NCBI RefSeq assembly: GCF_042445055.1
Contig: NZ_CP170340.1
Location: 13,847-77,846, forward strand
Direction: 5' to 3'
Source of the DNA: Falsihalocynthiibacter sp042445055
GTDB lineage: Bacteria; Pseudomonadota; Alphaproteobacteria; Rhodobacterales; Rhodobacteraceae
DNA length: 64,000 bases
Positions 60,173 through 64,000 of the stretch are shown in pieces. A program made the position numbers and the translations under genes. How positions within the stretch are numbered: position 1 is the first letter of the stretch; every line of letters begins with the position of its first letter. The notes under the pieces were generated by a model, which was not told the origin of the DNA, did no database searches, and saw nothing but the letters and a program-made list of their open reading frames with translations.

Positions 60173-60187
60173 TTAGAATTATTCTAA
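60173..60187. promoter_or_regulatory. Irr-type iron control element (ICE-like)
   Basis: TTAGAATTATTCTAA, a perfect palindrome that matches TTTAGAA-N3-TTCTAAA of the published ICE bound by Irr, less the outer pair. It lies 96-110 bp upstream of the dps start and overlaps the stop of the gene at 60184. Confidence 0.6.
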
Positions 60188-60612
60188 GCTTTAGAAAATT
60201 GCTCGGAAATACCGATAAGTAGGAATCCAACCTGACGCTGGTGCAATGGCGGCACGCGCGAACGAAGCAGAAACGCAAAGCTATCATCATCCCCTTCTGT
60301 CGCCGCAACAACGGCGCGCACTAACCACGCCTCGTCAAATGTAACTTCTTGTGTTCCTGGACGGAAAAAAGTGGGTTTGCGATTTGTCGCCTGCTGAAGA
60401 CATTTGAGCAGAACGCGCGCGTGGGCATCGCGGGCCTTTGCCTTTTGCGTCGACAGAACGGCACACGCGTTGAACAAATCTGACTGTGCCGCCGTCCGGC
60501 ATTCCCGCGCAATGCTACGCAAAGTATCCAACATTCCGCGCCATTCCGGAGCCACAGCGGGAACCGAAGGCAGGGATTGTGGGTAATCTTGGCGGAGCGA
60601 CAGCGCAACCAT
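60184..60612 (-). CDS. Conserved hypothetical protein
   Basis: 142 residues, helical, no signal peptide. Sequence features: APEWRGMLDTLRSIARECR, QKAKARDAHARVLLKCLQQA, VVAATEGDDDSFAFLLRSRV and QVGFLLIGISEQFSKA. Not recognised as any named family. Upstream of dps on the same strand, so they may be cotranscribed. Probably a group-specific gene. Confidence 0.6.
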   Translation of the reverse strand: MVALSLRQDYPQSLPSVPAVAPEWRGMLDTLRSIARECRTAAQSDLFNACAVLSTQKAKARDAHARVLLKCLQQATNRKPTFFRPGTQEVTFDEAWLVRAVVAATEGDDDSFAFLLRSRVPPLHQRQVGFLLIGISEQFSKA

Positions 60613-60720
60613 TAGAATCTCCAGTGGATCGAATCAATTCTTATTCTGACTATAACTATCGGAATTAAGATTCAACCGCTGTGGCGCCTCCTGAAGCAAA
60701 AGTTATCGCCGCTACCAAAT

Positions 60721-61173
60721 TCACGCACAACGCGCGACGCCCAGTTTAACCAAATCCGCCCCCGATAGCTCATAGAACCCCACGGTGACATTCCGCCCTT
60801 TGTCCAAAAACCACTCCTTGATCGGCTCTGGATAATAAGAAGCCATGATGCGCGACCACGCCTCAAAATCCTGCGGAGAAAGGGAAATTCCATAGATACT
60901 GGATGTCGGCCCATGGAAGCCGAACTTAACATTTGGCGCGACACAAATCCGCGCAAGGCCCAAATACATCGTACAAGCCGACATGCAATATCGCCCACGA
61001 ATCTCGACCGCAACGCCGGATTTGGCAAGCTCTTCTATATGCCGCACGCGCGCGCGAAGGTCGCCACCAACGTCGTTCCGCACGACCAGCGACCGCAACT
61101 CCTGCGCCATGACAGCACCGAACATCATCGGCACAAACAGCAGCGCGCATAATATTATTCCCCGAACACTCAT
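60721..61173 (-). CDS. Secreted ClpP/crotonase-like protein
   Basis: 150 residues from ATG 61173 (an upstream in-frame start at 61203 adds ten residues). Signal peptide: IILCALLFVPMMFGAVMAQ. The mature part has EIRGRYCMSACTMYLGLARICVAPNVKFGFHGPTSS, where the Ser in SACT and His in GFHGPTS look like ClpP/SDH-type active-site positions. The family (COG3904-type periplasmic proteins) has no clear function. Located just before the large fused gene, divergently. Confidence 0.6.
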   Translation of the reverse strand: MSVRGIILCALLFVPMMFGAVMAQELRSLVVRNDVGGDLRARVRHIEELAKSGVAVEIRGRYCMSACTMYLGLARICVAPNVKFGFHGPTSSIYGISLSPQDFEAWSRIMASYYPEPIKEWFLDKGRNVTVGFYELSGADLVKLGVARCA

Positions 61174-61261
61174 GCGGTCATTAGGAGCACAAAAAGTGAA
61201 CAAATCGTAATAACTGCGCGCTCATCGAACGGCAAAGTTGACTCAATTTGCGTCGAAATTC

Positions 61262-61278
61262 TTCGTCATTTTGACGAA
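61262..61278. promoter_or_regulatory. Palindrome between divergent genes
   Basis: TTCGTCA-TTT-TGACGAA, two perfect 7-bp arms with a three-base centre, about 85-100 bp before the large fused gene and about 90 bp before the ClpP-like gene. Likely an operator for an unknown regulator. Confidence 0.4.
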
Positions 61279-61360
61279 ATATTAATTCTCCCTTTATTCG
61301 CCACGCAATCTGTCGCACACAGTTCGGGAACCCTTCGCGCAGAGATCACAAAGGCAAAAA

Positions 61361-64000
61361 ATGACGCAACATTGGCAATCCGTATTGCAGGAGAATTGGG
61401 GGGGCGAGGCCTCTTTGACGCGGCTTGATGGCGAGTACGATTTGAATTTTCTCGCAGAGGCCGAGACGGATTATATCCTCAAGATCATGCACGTTGGGTG
61501 TCCGGTTGAATGGGTCGATGTACAGTGCCAAGCTATTGAAAAGGTGAGCGATCACCCCGCCTCTCCTACGATCATTGCGACGAAGGGTGGCGACAAATTT
61601 GTAACCGTTCGGGACGCTGATGGCGCAGATCGCATCGCGTGGTTGCAGACACGAAAACCAGGGCGCAACTACGCGGATTTTTCTCCCAAAACGCCCAAGC
61701 TTATCCGTGAAATCGGCGAGACCTTGGGCGAAACAGATCGCGCGCTAGAGGGCCTAGATCACCCTGCCCTGACCCGAGAATTCAAATGGAATCTGACACA
61801 GGGCGCGTGGATTGCGGCGCATCTGAAGGCGATTTCCGACCCTAAGCGGCGTGAAATTCTAGAGAGCATTTTAAACGAATTTTCTGTAATTCAACCAACC
61901 CTCGCCTCCCTACCCCTGCAGGCGATCCATAACGACGCCAATGATTATAACCTTTTGGTCACCGGAACGCTTCGGGATGGGCCAAAGCTCTCTGGACTGA
62001 TCGATTTCGGAGACATTTGCGCCGCGCCGCGCATCTGTGATTTGGCGATTGCGGCGGCTTATCTGGTTCTTGATGCTGAAAATCCGACGCAGGTATTAAC
62101 CAATCTCGCGGCTGGGTACCATCACGCTAACCCCCTCACGGAAAACGAACTTTCGCTGCTTTGGCCCCTCCTTCGCATGCGCCTTGCGGTCAGTGTCGTT
62201 AACTCTACGCTTGAGGCCATCGAGAACCCCAATGATCCCTATGTGACGATTTCACAAGCGCCCGCGTGGCGATTCCTAGAAGGGAACGCGATCAATTCTG
62301 GACTGCTTTTGGCGCGGCTTCGCGTTGCTTGCGGCATGGGCGCGACCGATGCGGCGCCTCGAATTTTGGACTGGATCACAGAAAATCGCGGCAACTTTGC
62401 GCAGCTTATGGGCCAACCCCTCGATCAAACTCCGACGGGCGCGCTCTCTGTGCGCGCATCGACCACGCCGCGCAACCCGTTTGACCTCACCGATTCCGAG
62501 GCCCGCGACATGACCCAAGATAGCGATGTCTGGCTTGGTTTCTATGGTGAGCCGCGCCTTATTTACACCGCGCCCGCATTCCAAAATGGACCATGGAAAG
62601 CCAGCAATCGGCGCACGGTTCACCTTGCTGTGGATGTGTTCGCGCCCGCACAAACGCCTCTACATGCGCCGCTTTCCGGCACCGTACATACGGTCGAAAA
62701 TCGTGACAGCCATCTGGATTACGGCGGCGTCGTTATCTTGCGGCACGACACGCCTGAGGGCGCGTTCTTTACCCTCTATGGGCACCTGAATCCAGCGGTT
62801 TGCGAGACTCTGGAAATCGGGCAAACTATTGAAAAGGATGAGGTCTTTGCCCACCTTGGCGACATCACCCAATCGGGCGGATGGGCGCCGCATGTGCACT
62901 TCCAACTCGCGCTTTCGACCGACGGGATGGATGATGATTGGCCCGGCGTGGCCGATCCGGACGAGCTTGATTTCTGGACGGAACTTTGCCCAAACCCAGC
63001 CGCACTTTTGAACCTTCCTAGCGCGAAAACGGCCTATGCGCCGCTTGACGATGCCCGTCTGAAATCCGCACGCGCGGAGCATTTTGGCCGCAACGTAAAG
63101 CTTAGCTATCAAGAGCCTCTGACCTTCCTGCGCGGGTGGAAACATCACCTGTTTGACGAGTGGGGTCGCCCCTATTTGGACGCCTATAACAACGTTCCGC
63201 ATGTCGGCCACGCGCATCCGCGCCTGCACGCGATTGCCTGCGATCAACTGGCGCGGATGAACTCGAATACGCGCTATTTGCACCCTGCGCAGGCCGAATT
63301 TTCCGAGACCGTTCTCTCAAAATTCCCGTCGAAATTCTCGGTTTGCTACTTTGTGAATTCTGGCAGCGAAGCGAACGAACTCGCCCTGCGCCTCGCCCGT
63401 GCGACGAGCGGCGGCAAGGATATGATAACGCCAAATCACGGCTATCACGGCAATACGACGGGGGCGATTGACCTCTCGGCGTATAAATTCAACGCGCCCG
63501 GCGGCATCGGTCAAAGCGACTGGGTGCATCTGGTTGATGTGGCCGATGAATACCGCGGCGCCTATCGTCGTGACGATCCTCAGCGCGCTCAAAAATATGC
63601 CGATCAGGTGGACGAGGCCCTCGCCAAGATCGCGGCACGGGGCGGAAAGCTTGCGGGATTCATCGCGGAAACTTTCCCAAGTGTTGGCGGCCAGATCATT
63701 CCACCCGACGGGTATCTTTCTGAAGTATATAAGAAAATACGCGCGGCGGGTGGTATTTGCATTGCCGACGAAGTCCAGACCGGCCTTGGCCGATTGGGGG
63801 ATTATTACTTCGCGTTCGAGCAGCAAAAAGCTATGCCCGACATTGTCGTTTTGGGGAAACCCATCGGCAATGGACACCCGATCGGCGTGGTTGTTACCAC
63901 CCGCGAGATCGCGGATAAGTTCGCCGAAGGGCCAGAGTATTTCTCGACATTTGGGGGCTCTAACCTGTCCTGCCGGATGGGGAATGAAGTGCTGAAAATC
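61361..64000 (+). CDS. Kinase-like + M23-like + class-III aminotransferase fusion, 3' end cut by window
   Basis: 880 residues seen, open at the window end. Residues about 1-340 are an aminoglycoside-phosphotransferase-like (APH) kinase: the Brenner-type motif IHNDANDYNLLV (H190, D192, N197) and LIDFGDI (D215). Residues about 400-560 are an M23-like beta domain with HLAVD (H421, D425) and HVHF (H511, H513). Residues about 570 to the end are a class-III PLP aminotransferase: GHAHPRL, NSGSEANELALRLAR, ADEVQTGLGR and the PLP Lys833 in LGKPIGNGHPIG. In animals, 5-hydroxylysine kinase and phosphohydroxylysine/phosphoethanolamine phospho-lyases are separate; bacterial fusions of the two are known. 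A two-step kinase/lyase on a hydroxyamine is inferred. The start ATG has AAAGGC upstream. Confidence 0.8.
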   Translation, partial: MTQHWQSVLQENWGGEASLTRLDGEYDLNFLAEAETDYILKIMHVGCPVEWVDVQCQAIEKVSDHPASPTIIATKGGDKFVTVRDADGADRIAWLQTRKPGRNYADFSPKTPKLIREIGETLGETDRALEGLDHPALTREFKWNLTQGAWIAAHLKAISDPKRREILESILNEFSVIQPTLASLPLQAIHNDANDYNLLVTGTLRDGPKLSGLIDFGDICAAPRICDLAIAAAYLVLDAENPTQVLTNLAAGYHHANPLTENELSLLWPLLRMRLAVSVVNSTLEAIENPNDPYVTISQAPAWRFLEGNAINSGLLLARLRVACGMGATDAAPRILDWITENRGNFAQLMGQPLDQTPTGALSVRASTTPRNPFDLTDSEARDMTQDSDVWLGFYGEPRLIYTAPAFQNGPWKASNRRTVHLAVDVFAPAQTPLHAPLSGTVHTVENRDSHLDYGGVVILRHDTPEGAFFTLYGHLNPAVCETLEIGQTIEKDEVFAHLGDITQSGGWAPHVHFQLALSTDGMDDDWPGVADPDELDFWTELCPNPAALLNLPSAKTAYAPLDDARLKSARAEHFGRNVKLSYQEPLTFLRGWKHHLFDEWGRPYLDAYNNVPHVGHAHPRLHAIACDQLARMNSNTRYLHPAQAEFSETVLSKFPSKFSVCYFVNSGSEANELALRLARATSGGKDMITPNHGYHGNTTGAIDLSAYKFNAPGGIGQSDWVHLVDVADEYRGAYRRDDPQRAQKYADQVDEALAKIAARGGKLAGFIAETFPSVGGQIIPPDGYLSEVYKKIRAAGGICIADEVQTGLGRLGDYYFAFEQQKAMPDIVVLGKPIGNGHPIGVVVTTREIADKFAEGPEYFSTFGGSNLSCRMGNEVLKI

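Overview
The window looks like chromosomal DNA of a Roseobacter-group alphaproteobacterium (Rhodobacteraceae). The grounds are the gene types: a gene-transfer-agent (GTA) head-spike pair, an RTX/Hint protein, TTT and peptide-type ABC transporters, DUF1289, split pqiA genes, an Irr-like iron box, and an even, moderately high GC content. No tRNA, rRNA, CRISPR array, intact insertion sequence or prophage was seen.

Region 1 (1-9324) is a surface polysaccharide locus: the end of a flippase with an apparent one-base frameshift, an O-antigen polymerase/ligase, a glycosyltransferase, a heparinase-II/III-like protein, a sulfotransferase, a nucleotide-sugar dehydrogenase of the GDP-mannose type and a sugar epimerase. 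Inside it sit homologues of the GTA head-spike base and fibre genes (ghsA, ghsB), which in Rhodobacter capsulatus bind the capsule.

Region 2 (9434-13345) is a pqiA-pqiA-pqiB-pqiC operon for lipid trafficking across the envelope. Region 3 (13441-24545) is accessory: DUF1428 and VOC proteins, an HxlR regulator divergent from a nitrilase, a GFA protein, an RTX-Hint protein, a decayed siderophore-transport remnant, a RES/Xre toxin-antitoxin pair, a PepSY membrane protein with a small Cys-containing partner, a truncated imelysin, and two TetR regulators with clear operators. The second TetR precedes an RND efflux pair (24597-28945).

Region 4 (28954-42897) is mostly hexuronate catabolism: a PfkB sugar kinase, uronate dehydrogenase, mannonate dehydratase, a GntR regulator, an SMP-30 lactonase, a peptide-type ABC importer, and 5-dehydro-4-deoxyglucarate dehydratase. 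It encodes parts of both the oxidative and the mannonate/KDG routes. Region 5 (44180-50031) is a second sugar or acid locus: GntR, two Gfo/Idh/MocA oxidoreductases and a complete TctCBA tripartite tricarboxylate transporter. Two L,D-transpeptidases and small lipoproteins lie between.

Region 6 (51009-59294) is a complete heme-uptake operon: TonB receptor, heme-handling protein, HmuTUV, a small unassigned secreted Cys protein, ExbB, two ExbDs and TonB. The second ExbD has Asn in place of the conserved membrane Asp. Downstream are DUF1289, Dps with an Irr-type box, two hypothetical genes, and a large fused protein (kinase-like + M23-like + class-III aminotransferase) that runs off the window.

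The strongest leads are the GTA spikes inside the capsule locus, the Asp-less ExbD with its unnamed partner gene, the three-domain fusion protein, and regulatory elements (repeated operators and intercistronic hairpins) not explained by the genes alone.
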